From Kordiimonadales bacterium IMCC3096 (GTDB lineage Bacteria > Pseudomonadota > Alphaproteobacteria > Minwuiales > Minwuiaceae), in NCBI GenBank assembly GCA_016865035.1, contig CP018227.1:208501-272500 (forward strand): 64,000 nt of DNA. The letters run 5' to 3'. The notes under the pieces are model-generated. The model ran no database searches, was not told the origin of the DNA, and saw nothing but the letters and a program-made list of their open reading frames with translations. Positions within the stretch are counted from its first letter, which is position 1. Each line of letters opens with the position of its first letter. Positions 16,905-25,078 of this stretch are shown piece by piece. The position numbers and the translations under genes are program-made.

Positions 16905-18563
16905 TCAGGTATTCGCCGCCTCGCCGATATTGTCGACGCCACGTTCCTCCACGACCGTCGTCAGCCAGTCGGGATCCATCTCCGGCACCGACGACAGCAG
17001 CAGGTCGGTATAGGGATGATGCGGCGGGGTGAACATCTCGTTCTTCGGCCCCTGCTCCACCACCTTGCCCTGCTTCATCACTACCACCTCGTCCGCGATG
17101 GAGCGCACCGTGGCAAGGTCATGGGTGATGAACATGTAGGCGAGGTTGAGTTCCTTCTGCAGCCGGTCCAGCAGCTTCAGGATCCCCTCCGCCACAAGCT
17201 GGTCGAGGGCGCTCGTCACCTCGTCGCAGATGATGAAGGTCGGGTCCGCCGCCAGCGCCCGGGCGATGCCGATACGCTGCTTCTGCCCGCCCGAAAGCTC
17301 CGGCGGATAGCGGTTGTAGTACTTCGACGGCTCCAGCTCGATCAGGTCCAGCAGTTCGTCGACACGGCTCTTCAGGGCACCGCCCTTCAGCCCGCCGTAG
17401 AAGGCAGCGGGCCGCCCGATGATCTCGCTGATCAGCACTTTCGGGTTCAGTGCCGTATCGGCCATCTGGTAGATCATCTGCGCCTGACGCAGCTGGTCCT
17501 TGGTCCGCTTCCGGTAGTCGGCGGGCAGCTCCTCGCCATTGAACAGGATACGTCCCTTGGTCGGCGGCAGCAGGCCCGTGATGCAGCGCGCCGTGGTCGA
17601 CTTGCCCGAGCCGGACTCGCCCACAACCGCGACAGTCATGCCTGCGTAGATGTCGAAGGAAACATCCTCCAGCACCTTCACCGGGCCATATGCGGCGTCG
17701 ATGTTTTCCACCGACACGACCGGAACGGCATCCCCTGTCGGGCGCGCTTTCTGGTCCCGCTGGAAGCTGCGCACCGCCCAGAGGGACTTGGTATATTCCT
17801 CCTGCGGGTTCTCCAGCATGGAGCGGGTGTCGGATTCCTCGACCTCATTGCCCTTCAGCAGCACCTTGATGGTGTCTGCCATCTGGGCCACGACCGCGAG
17901 GTCATGGGTGATGTAGATCGCGGCGGTATTGTACTGCTCCACGATATCGCGGATCGCCAGCAGCACCTCGATCTGCGTGGTCACGTCCAGCGCCGTCGTC
18001 GGCTCATCGAAGATGATCAGGTCAGGACGGCAGGCCATGGCCATGGCGGTCATTGCCCGCTGCAACTGCCCGCCGGAGACCTGGTGCGGATAGCGGAAAC
18101 CGATCTCGCGCGGGTTCGGCAGACGGAGCTTCTCGTAAAGCTCCATCGCGTCTTCCTGGCTGTCCTGCCGTTTCCTGATGTTGTAGTGGACCGGCGTTTC
18201 GGTGTGCTGGTCGATCAGCCGATGCGCCGGATTGAACGATGCCGCCGCTGACTGGGCCACATAGGCGATGCGGGACCCTCGCAAGGCCCGCCGGTCGGAT
18301 TCCGGCGTCGTGGTCAGTTCCAGGCCATCGAATTCGACCGAGCCGCTGGCGATCCGGCAGCCGTCACGGGCGTAGCCCATGGCGGCCAGCCCGATGGTCG
18401 ACTTGCCGGCCCCGGACTCCCCGATCAGACCCATGACCTCACCCCGGTGCAGGGTCAGATCGATGCCATGGACAATCTCGATCCACTTCTCGTCGGAATA
18501 TCCCTCGATCTTGAGATCGCGGATTTCCAGCAGGACGTCGCGTTTGCTTTCCATGCTCATCAC
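16905..18563 (-). CDS. Peptide/nickel-type ABC transporter, fused double ATPase subunit
   Basis: The protein has 552 residues and two complete ABC domains in one chain, corresponding to a DppD-DppF fusion. Domain 1 has Walker [10 protein letters not shown], signature [10 protein letters not shown] and Walker [13 protein letters not shown]; domain 2 (from about 280) has [24 protein letters not shown] and [12 protein letters not shown]. It powers uptake through the two permeases encoded just upstream; its start overlaps the last permease stop. Solute is unknown: the family takes up peptides, opines, glutathione or plant compounds. Confidence 0.95.
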   Translation of the reverse strand: MMSMESKRDVLLEIRDLKIEGYSDEKWIEIVHGIDLTLHRGEVMGLIGESGAGKSTIGLAAMGYARDGCRIASGSVEFDGLELTTTPESDRRALRGSRIAYVAQSAAASFNPAHRLIDQHTETPVHYNIRKRQDSQEDAMELYEKLRLPNPREIGFRYPHQVSGGQLQRAMTAMAMACRPDLIIFDEPTTALDVTTQIEVLLAIRDIVEQYNTAAIYITHDLAVVAQMADTIKVLLKGNEVEESDTRSMLENPQEEYTKSLWAVRSFQRDQKARPTGDAVPVVSVENIDAAYGPVKVLEDVSFDIYAGMTVAVVGESGSGKSTTARCITGLLPPTKGRILFNGEELPADYRKRTKDQLRQAQMIYQMADTALNPKVLISEIIGRPAAFYGGLKGGALKSRVDELLDLIELEPSKYYNRYPPELSGGQKQRIGIARALAADPTFIICDEVTSALDQLVAEGILKLLDRLQKELNLAYMFITHDLATVRSIADEVVVMKQGKVVEQGPKNEMFTPPHHPYTDLLLSSVPEMDPDWLTTVVEERGVDNIGEAANT

Positions 18564-19621
18564 TCCTTCAGGCCGGACGACCGGTACAGCATCCAGTCGA
18601 CGACAAAGTTCACGGAGACCGTCAGCAGCGCGATGGCTGCCGCCGGGATCAGCGGCGTGATCTCACCGAAGGAGATCAGGGTGGCGTTCTCCCGCACCAT
18701 GGAGCCCCAGTCCGCCGTCGGCGGCTGGATACCCAGGCCCAGGAACGACAGGCCGGCGATCAGCAGGAACACGAAGCAGAACTCCAGCCCGAACTCCGCC
18801 ACCAGCGGCGCCATGGAGTTCGGCAGGATCTCCCGACGGATCAGGTAGAAGATGCCCTCACCGCGCAGGCGCGCCGCCTCGATGTAATCCATCACCACGA
18901 TGTTGCCGGCGACCGCACGGGTCAGTCGGAAGACACGTGGCGAATAGATCACCGCCACGATGCAGATCATGACGAACATGTTGGTGCCGAAGATCGACAG
19001 GATCAGCAGGGCGAAGATCAGCGACGGGATCGACATGATCACATCGGCGAACCGGCCCATGAACTGGTCGAACCAGCCCCCGACCGTCGCGGCCATCAGA
19101 CCGGCGAAGGCGCCCATGACGAAGGCCGCTACGGTCGCGACCAGCGCCAGACCGACCGTGTTCCGCGCGCCATAGATCAGACGGCTGAACAGGTCGCGGC
19201 CAAGCTGGTCGCCCCCGAGCAGCAGTGTCTCATCCGCTGGCGCAAAGGCCTCCGTGATGATCTCCGCCTCCCCGAAGGGGGCGATGATCGGTGCGAAGAT
19301 GCCTGCGATGGCGTAGACGCCGATGACGAACAGGCCGAAGGTCGCCGTCAGGGGGGCGGTGCGGAACGCCTTCGCGACCTCCCGCGGCAGCACGATGACC
19401 AGGAACTCCCGGAAGGCGTAGGCCGTGCCCGCGCAGAACGCGATGGCCCCCGCCGCCAGTGTGATGCTCCAGAGCCAGGACTCGCCGCCCAGAATGCCCA
19501 CCACGAAGGAGACGAGCATCAGGGAGAAGAGCAGCAGGAACGCACCACGCTTGTTGGTGTAGGCCGCGAGACAGGAAGCCCCGATCAGCAGCGCAAAGTA
19601 GCCGATGACAAAGTAATTCAT
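18560..19621 (-). CDS. ABC transporter permease, DppC type
   Basis: The protein has 353 residues. A hydrophobic N-terminal region with about three extra helices (MNYFVIGYFALLIGASCLAAY onward) is followed by the binding-protein-dependent permease domain: LFSRLIYGARNTVGLALVAT and the EAA loop EAARLRGEGIFYLIRREILP, which contacts the ATPase. The extra N-terminal helices make it about 50 residues longer than DppC. It overlaps the ATPase gene by 4 bases and lies 10 bases after the DppB-type permease. Confidence 0.94.
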   Translation of the reverse strand: MNYFVIGYFALLIGASCLAAYTNKRGAFLLLFSLMLVSFVVGILGGESWLWSITLAAGAIAFCAGTAYAFREFLVIVLPREVAKAFRTAPLTATFGLFVIGVYAIAGIFAPIIAPFGEAEIITEAFAPADETLLLGGDQLGRDLFSRLIYGARNTVGLALVATVAAFVMGAFAGLMAATVGGWFDQFMGRFADVIMSIPSLIFALLILSIFGTNMFVMICIVAVIYSPRVFRLTRAVAGNIVVMDYIEAARLRGEGIFYLIRREILPNSMAPLVAEFGLEFCFVFLLIAGLSFLGLGIQPPTADWGSMVRENATLISFGEITPLIPAAAIALLTVSVNFVVDWMLYRSSGLKE

Positions 19622-19631
19622 TTCCCGGCCC

Positions 19632-20588
19632 TCACTTCTTGTACCGAAGCCGCGGATTGGTGAGGATCGCCCCCACGTCAGCCGCCAGATTCAGCAGGAT
19701 GAAAGTTGCCGCGAAGATCAGGCAGCAGGCCTGAACGACAGGGAAATCGCGCTTGGTCACCGCATCGACCAGCAACTGGCCGATCCCCGGATAGACGAAG
19801 ACAACCTCCACCAGCACGACACCGGTGATCAGATAGGCCAGGTTCAGCGCAACGACGTTGATGATCGGCGCCCAGGCGTTGGGCAGCGCGTGCTTCACGA
19901 TCACCTTCCAGGCCGGCATGCCCTTGACCCGCGCCATCTCGATGTAGGGTGAGGCAAGCAGGCTGATGATCGCGGCTCGCGTCATCCGCATCATGTGCGC
20001 AACGACCACGAGGACCATCGTCAGTGCCGGCAGGAACGTCCTGTCCAGCAACTCGAGGAACGTCATGTCGGTACTGAGCTTGGCAATCGCGGGGAATGCA
20101 CCCGTCTTCACCGAGAGGTAGAGGATCAGGATGTAGCCGAGGAAGAACTCCGGCGACGATATCGACGTCAGGGTCAGCACGTTGGCGACCCGGTCGAACA
20201 GTGTGTTGCGCAGCAGCGCGACCACGATACCCAGCATGATCGCGACGGGAACAGCGATCACGGCAGCATATCCGGCGAGGAACAGCGTGTTCAGGAACCG
20301 GGGGGCAATCGCCTCCGACACCGATGTCTGCGACACCAGTGAAACACCGAAGTCACCGACCACTGCACCGGCCAGCCAGTCGAAATAGCGTACGGGCGCC
20401 GGGTCGTTCAGGCCCAGCTGTTCCCGCAAGGCGGCAACGTTCTCTTCCGTCGCACCCTGTCCAAGCACGGCCTGGGCAATATCGCCCGGCAGCATCTCAA
20501 CGGCCCCGAAAATGATGACTGAGATCACGAAAAGCGTGAGCAGTCCCAATCCGAGGCGCTTTAGTACGATGTTCACGACATCGCCCAT
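19632..20588 (-). CDS. ABC transporter permease, DppB type
   Basis: The protein has 318 residues. The N-terminus VLKRLGLGLLTLFVISVIIF and the following MLPGDIAQAVLGQGATEEN are typical of DppB/OppB, and the EAA-loop equivalent EMARVKGMPAWKVIVKHALP contacts the ATPase. Six membrane spans are predicted. The start is at ATG 20588 (MGDVVNIV), preceded by GGGGGA; the longer open frame upstream is not coding. It is the first permease after the binding protein, from which it is separated by 315 bases including a strong hairpin. Confidence 0.94.
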   Translation of the reverse strand: MGDVVNIVLKRLGLGLLTLFVISVIIFGAVEMLPGDIAQAVLGQGATEENVAALREQLGLNDPAPVRYFDWLAGAVVGDFGVSLVSQTSVSEAIAPRFLNTLFLAGYAAVIAVPVAIMLGIVVALLRNTLFDRVANVLTLTSISSPEFFLGYILILYLSVKTGAFPAIAKLSTDMTFLELLDRTFLPALTMVLVVVAHMMRMTRAAIISLLASPYIEMARVKGMPAWKVIVKHALPNAWAPIINVVALNLAYLITGVVLVEVVFVYPGIGQLLVDAVTKRDFPVVQACCLIFAATFILLNLAADVGAILTNPRLRYKK

Positions 20589-20825
20589 AACACGTCCCCC
20601 TCTGGATACGTCTGAAGTCTTCCCTGCGTTGCCGGACGGTCCGGCAGCCCCGAATTTCCTTTTGATCCGCCTCTTTTCCCGAAGCGGTTGACGAAACCTG
20701 ATTGTGTAACAGGGGTGTAACCCTTGTCCATCCCGATGCGGCGCTTTCAGACGATCACTATTCTGAATACGACACGGGGAACCACCGGCCCCGGCGGCAA
20801 GAGGTGATGGATTACCCAAAAGGAA

Positions 20826-20855
20826 CAGGCCCCCGGAATCGCTTCCGGGGGCCTG
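20826..20855 (-). terminator. Strong stem-loop between binding-protein and permease genes
   Basis: CAGGCCCCCGGAA and TTCCGGGGGCCTG form a perfect 13-bp stem with a 4-base loop. On the minus strand it is followed by TTCCTTTTGGG, a moderate T-rich tract. Lying 48 bases after the binding-protein stop, it should end or attenuate transcription so that the binding protein is made in excess over the membrane parts. The rest of the gap (20589-20825 and 20856-20903) shows no gene. Confidence 0.75.
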
Positions 20856-20903
20856 CCAAACCGTTCAACGCCCGAAGGATCTCCGGGCTGCATCGGGTCA
20901 GGA

Positions 20904-22514
20904 TCAGCCGTCGAACCACCAGCGGCTGACACCACGTGCACCGTCGACCTGCCAGCTTGCGGCCAGATCCGGGCCATGCATGACGTTCTTGCGGCGTGCA
21001 TAGACGAAGTTGGTGAACATCGGAATGATGGTCCCGCCGTCGTCGCGCGCCAGAACCTGCATCTCGCGATACATTTCCGCCCGCTTGGCCTGATCCAGTT
21101 CGGCCTTTGCCTGCAGCAGCAGTTCGTTGAACCGCGCGTTCTGCCAGCGGCTCTCGTTCCAGGCCGCATCATCCTTGTAGGCAAGGCTGAGCATGACGTC
21201 CGGCGTCGGACGCGCGCCCCACTGCACCATGCAGAACGGCTTCTTCAGCCAGACGTCGGAGTAGTAGCCGTCGTTCGGCTCACGCACGACATTGATGTTG
21301 ATGCCGGCCTTCTTCGCCTGCTCAGCATAGAGCACGCACATGTCGACCGCACCGGAGTACACGCTGTCGGCGGTGGACAGGTTGATCGACAGGTTCTCGT
21401 GCCCGGCCTTCTTCAGCAGGGACTTGGCCTGATCCGGATCATACTTGCGCTGCGGCAGGTCGGCCCAGTACGGCATGTTCGGCGAAACGTGCACGTCGTT
21501 GCCTGGGATGGCGGTGCCGAAGGCGATCTTCTGGATGATCTCCTCCCGATCCATCGCCAGCTTCAGCGCCAGACGCACGTTCACATCATCGAACGGCGCG
21601 GTATCACAGAACATCGGCATGGTAATCGCGGCGCCGCTCGGCACGTTGTCCACTTCGATGTTCGGGTTCCGCTTCAGCAGGCTCAGGGTCTTCAGATCCA
21701 CCGCGGTGACCGCATCGACGTCGCCGGTCACCAGCGCGGTCTGACGCGCGTTCGGATCGTTCAGCACCAGGATCTCCGCGCTGTCGAAGTACGCGCCCTC
21801 ACCATGCCAGCCGTCGTGGCGGGTCAGTTCGTAGCTGACGCCGAACTCGGCATTGTTCAGCTTGTAGGGGCCGGAGCCGTCGCCGGTCTGCCAGTTCAGG
21901 GTGCCGTCGGCATTGGCCGGGCAGATTGCCAGATGATAGTCGGTCATCAGCCAGGGCAGGTCGGCATTGCCGGACGCGAGCTTGAAGGTCACGCCGTTGG
22001 AGCCGGACTTCACGATATCGTCCACATCCTTCAGCAGCGCCTTGGCTGCGGAAGTGCTCTTGTCACCACGATGGTGGTTCATGGAGGCGATGACATCGTC
22101 CTGCGTCACCGGCTTGCCGCTGTGGAACGTGGCACCCGAGACGATCTCGAAGGTCCATTCCTTGGCATCCGGGGTTGCCGACCATGAAGTGGCCAGATCG
22201 CCGCCAAGGGTATTGTCCGGATTGATCTGCGTCAGGTAGCTGCGGAACGTGTGCGCCAACTGGATCATGGAGAAGGTGACGTAGGTGCCGGGGTCATGCG
22301 TGTCACCCGTATTGCCGTCATGCGCGCCGAGGCGGAAGTTGCCACCCTTCTTCGGTGCGGCCATCGCGACCTTGGATGACCAGGCGCCGGTCGCGACCGC
22401 ACCGGCAACGCCGGCGGCGCTGGCATAGCGCATGAAATCACGGCGTGAAAGACGGCCCAGACGCGCCTCCTTCACCATCCGTTCGAGAAGTTCCGGATCA
22501 AGATTCCCTGACAT
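20904..22514 (-). CDS. ABC transporter substrate-binding protein, Tat-exported
   Basis: This is a family 5 (DppA/OppA type) solute-binding protein of 536 residues. The N-terminus carries a twin-arginine signal, LSRRDFMRYASAAGVAGA, with an Ala-rich cleavage zone, so it is exported folded. The body has DAKEWTFEIVSGATFHSGKP and VNVRLALKLAMDREEI, both typical of this family. The start is at ATG 22514, with AGGAGG upstream; longer readings of the frame (to 23147) run into the formate dehydrogenase gene on the other strand. It delivers substrate to the downstream permeases; the substrate is unknown. Confidence 0.94.
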   Translation of the reverse strand: MSGNLDPELLERMVKEARLGRLSRRDFMRYASAAGVAGAVATGAWSSKVAMAAPKKGGNFRLGAHDGNTGDTHDPGTYVTFSMIQLAHTFRSYLTQINPDNTLGGDLATSWSATPDAKEWTFEIVSGATFHSGKPVTQDDVIASMNHHRGDKSTSAAKALLKDVDDIVKSGSNGVTFKLASGNADLPWLMTDYHLAICPANADGTLNWQTGDGSGPYKLNNAEFGVSYELTRHDGWHGEGAYFDSAEILVLNDPNARQTALVTGDVDAVTAVDLKTLSLLKRNPNIEVDNVPSGAAITMPMFCDTAPFDDVNVRLALKLAMDREEIIQKIAFGTAIPGNDVHVSPNMPYWADLPQRKYDPDQAKSLLKKAGHENLSINLSTADSVYSGAVDMCVLYAEQAKKAGININVVREPNDGYYSDVWLKKPFCMVQWGARPTPDVMLSLAYKDDAAWNESRWQNARFNELLLQAKAELDQAKRAEMYREMQVLARDDGGTIIPMFTNFVYARRKNVMHGPDLAASWQVDGARGVSRWWFDG

Positions 22515-22837
22515 ATATAGCCTCCTGTTGGCCCGTTTGATGGGCACATTCGTGGTTACGTTCTGAGTTGACCGTAACATCCCATGACAAGCATGTCTGC
22601 CCGCCCCATGAACGCTCTGTTCAAACTGCGACCTATCCTTGGACATATCCGGCATCACTTCAACCCGTCGAAAAGACGCGGTTTCCCCAACGAAAGACAA
22701 ATCGACTGCTTGTCTCAGGGAAGGCAGCGACATGTCGCAATTGGACGTGTTTCTTGTTTCGCCACGCCCATAGTAACGTCCCAGCAACCGGCGGCGACGC
22801 ATCACGACGAGCCCGCCGATCACCACGGAGAACGCGC
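22515..22837. promoter_or_regulatory. Divergent intergenic region between binding-protein gene and formate dehydrogenase operon
   Basis: These 323 bases carry promoters for both directions but no gene I can support. GTTACG (22555-22560) and CGTAAC (22573-22578) form an inverted repeat about 40 bases upstream of the binding-protein start, a possible operator. No convincing -35/-10 pair was found by eye. Confidence 0.35.
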
Positions 22838-24529
22838 GTGTCAGGTCTGGCGGAACGCAAGGGTGTCTGGAAGTCCGGCAAGGGCAAGGGACGCCGCACA
22901 CCGAAGGGGCGTCAGCTTGATGACAGCGCCCTGGACGAGGTCCGGACACTGCTCGGCGACCGTTCGCGCCGTCGCGACCTTCTGATCGAACACCTTCATC
23001 TGATCCAGGACCGGTTTGGCCATCTGTCGGCGGCGCATCTGCGCGCGCTGGCGGAGGAAATGCGGCTGTCGATGGCGGAGGTGTTCGAGGTTGCGACCTT
23101 CTACGCGCATTTCGATGTGGTGAAGGAAGGCGAGACCCCGCCGCCACCTCTGACCATCAGGGTATGCGACTCCCTGTCCTGTGAACTCGCCGGCGCCCAG
23201 GGCCTGCTCCGGGACCTGAAGGGCGCGCTGCCTGCTGATCAGGTTCGCGTCGTGCGTGCCCCCTGCATGGGCCGGTGCGATACCGCACCGGTACTGGAGA
23301 TCGGACACAATCACATCGACCATGCGGATGCCGCGAAGGTGAATGACGCAATCCGGGCCGACGACACCCATGCGCATCTGCCCGATTACCAGACCTTCGA
23401 CAGCTACCGCGATGCCGGCGGCTACGCCCAACTGGAACAGTTGCGGGCCGGATCGCGGACACCGGATGAGGTGCAGGAGACCATTCTGGAGTCCGGCCTG
23501 CGCGGCCTCGGCGGCGCAGGTTTCCCCTCCGGTCGCAAGTGGTCCTTCGTGCGCGGCTATGCCGGTCCGCGCTACCTTGCCGTCAATGGTGACGAGGGCG
23601 AGCCGGGCACCTTCAAGGACCGCTACTGGCTGGAGCGGGAGCCGCACCTGTTTCTGGAGGGCGCACTGATCGCGACCTGGGCCGTCGAGGCCGAACGCAT
23701 CTTCATCTACATGCGCGACGAATACCCTGCGGTGCTGGAGATCCTGCGCCGGGAGATCGCAGCACTGGAGGCTGCCGGACTTGTCGCGCCGGGCTTCTTC
23801 GACCTGCGGCGCGGCGCGGGGGCCTACATCTGCGGCGAAGAGAGCGCGATGATCGAGAGCATCGAGGGCAAGCGCGGCCTGCCCCGCCATCGCCCGCCCT
23901 ACGTCGCCGAAGTCGGCGTCTTCGGCCGCCCCACACTGGTCCACAACGTCGAGACGCTGCACTGGATCGCGCGCATCGTGCGTGAAGGGCCGGAGATACT
24001 GAACAGCGTCGAGCACAACGGCCGGAAAGGCCTGCGGTCCTATTCCGTCTCGGGTCGCGTGCAGGAACCGGGGGTGAAGCTGCTGCCCGCCGGATCAACC
24101 ATCCTGGACATCATCGATGCCTGCGGCGGCATGCTGGAAGGTCATGCTTTCAAGGCCTATCAGCCGGGCGGCCCCTCCTCGGGCCTGTTGCCTGCCAGCC
24201 TGAACGACGTGCCGCTGGATTTCGACACGCTGCAGCCGCATGGCTCCTTCATCGGTTCCGCCGCGGTTGTCGTTCTGTCCGATCACGACAGCGCCCGCGC
24301 CGCCGCCCTGAACATGCTCCGCTTCTTCGAGGACGAGAGCTGCGGCCAGTGCACCCCCTGCCGTGTCGGCTGCGAGAAGGCGGTGAAGCTGATGCAGGCG
24401 GACACATGGGATCAGGGCCTGCTGGAGGAACTCAGTCAGACACTGGTCGATGCATCGATCTGCGGGCTGGGCCAGGCCGCCCCGAATCCGATCCGTCTGA
24501 CCATGAAGCATTTCCCGGAGGAGATCTGA
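22838..24529 (+). CDS. NAD-dependent formate dehydrogenase, diaphorase subunit (NuoE-NuoF fusion)
   Basis: The protein has 563 residues. Residues about 30-170 are a NuoE-like [2Fe-2S] domain (EVATFYAHF, VCDSLSC, VRAPCMGRC give the cysteine ligands). Residues about 175-563 are NuoF-like, with the FMN/NADH sites GLRGLGGAGFPSGRKW and NGDEGEPGTFKDR, an SLBB-like region and the [4Fe-4S] motif SCGQCTPCRVGC. The fusion corresponds to FdsG-FdsB of soluble formate dehydrogenases and to Fdh1B of methylotrophs such as Methylobacterium. It passes electrons from the catalytic subunit to NAD+. The start is GTG 22838 with CGGAGA upstream. Its stop overlaps the next start (TGATG). Confidence 0.93.
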   Translation: MSGLAERKGVWKSGKGKGRRTPKGRQLDDSALDEVRTLLGDRSRRRDLLIEHLHLIQDRFGHLSAAHLRALAEEMRLSMAEVFEVATFYAHFDVVKEGETPPPPLTIRVCDSLSCELAGAQGLLRDLKGALPADQVRVVRAPCMGRCDTAPVLEIGHNHIDHADAAKVNDAIRADDTHAHLPDYQTFDSYRDAGGYAQLEQLRAGSRTPDEVQETILESGLRGLGGAGFPSGRKWSFVRGYAGPRYLAVNGDEGEPGTFKDRYWLEREPHLFLEGALIATWAVEAERIFIYMRDEYPAVLEILRREIAALEAAGLVAPGFFDLRRGAGAYICGEESAMIESIEGKRGLPRHRPPYVAEVGVFGRPTLVHNVETLHWIARIVREGPEILNSVEHNGRKGLRSYSVSGRVQEPGVKLLPAGSTILDIIDACGGMLEGHAFKAYQPGGPSSGLLPASLNDVPLDFDTLQPHGSFIGSAAVVVLSDHDSARAAALNMLRFFEDESCGQCTPCRVGCEKAVKLMQADTWDQGLLEELSQTLVDASICGLGQAAPNPIRLTMKHFPEEI

Positions 24530-25077
24530 TGCGGCACCTCGCGCTGATCGCCGTCGGGCTGGTACTGGGTGTTGCCGGGACACTCGGGATTCAGCATTTC
24601 ACCTCCGCGCACGATGATCATGCGCCGTACGCCGGACAGCAGACCCGGCTGGTCGCCAGCCTCAGCGACAGTGATGTCGATGCTCTGAGCGAGGGCAAGG
24701 GCTGGGGGTTGGCCAAGCCGGCTGAACTGAACGGCTATCCCGGTCCCCTGCACGTACTTGAACTCGCGGGCGACCTCGGTCTCGACGGGAAACAGCGCGA
24801 CACCGTACAGCGTTCGTTCGAGCGCATGCAGTCCAGGGCCCGCGAACTCGGCCATGCCCTGATTGTGGCGGAAGCCGAGATCGACGCCCTGTTCAAGACG
24901 GCAACCGCTGATCCGGAAACCCTGAATGCGCGTCTTGCCGTCTCCGAAAGGCTGCGCAGCGAACTCAGAGCAAGCCATCTTCTGGCGCACATTGAAGTGA
25001 CGCCGGTCCTGACCGCCGATCAGCGCGCGACCTACAAACACCTGCGTGGTTACGACCATGCACATGGGAGTCACTGA
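24529..25077 (+). CDS. Periplasmic CpxP/Spy-like (metal-sensor/chaperone type) protein
   Basis: The protein has 182 residues. The N-terminal hydrophobic helix (LALIAVGLVLGVAGTLGI) acts as a signal peptide or anchor and is followed by a His/Asp-rich stretch (SAHDDHA). The mature part is alpha-helical with the family layout LAGDLGLDGKQRDTVQRSF ... HIEVTPVLTADQRATYKHL, a variant of the LTxxQ repeats of Spy/CpxP/ZraP, and ends in DHAHGSH. Such proteins bind metals or unfolded proteins in the periplasm. It overlaps the preceding gene and ends 1 base before the catalytic subunit start, so it is firmly part of the formate dehydrogenase operon. Its role there is unclear. Confidence 0.75.
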   Translation: MRHLALIAVGLVLGVAGTLGIQHFTSAHDDHAPYAGQQTRLVASLSDSDVDALSEGKGWGLAKPAELNGYPGPLHVLELAGDLGLDGKQRDTVQRSFERMQSRARELGHALIVAEAEIDALFKTATADPETLNARLAVSERLRSELRASHLLAHIEVTPVLTADQRATYKHLRGYDHAHGSH

Positions 25078-25078
25078 C

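Noticed and set aside
16878..18251. 457-residue frame opposite the double ATPase
   Set aside because: No domain, low-complexity Arg/His/Gln, opposite a gene with two complete ABC cassettes.
22515..23147. N-terminal extension of the binding protein
   Set aside because: It overlaps the fused diaphorase gene. The Tat signal and AGGAGG site fix the start at 22514.
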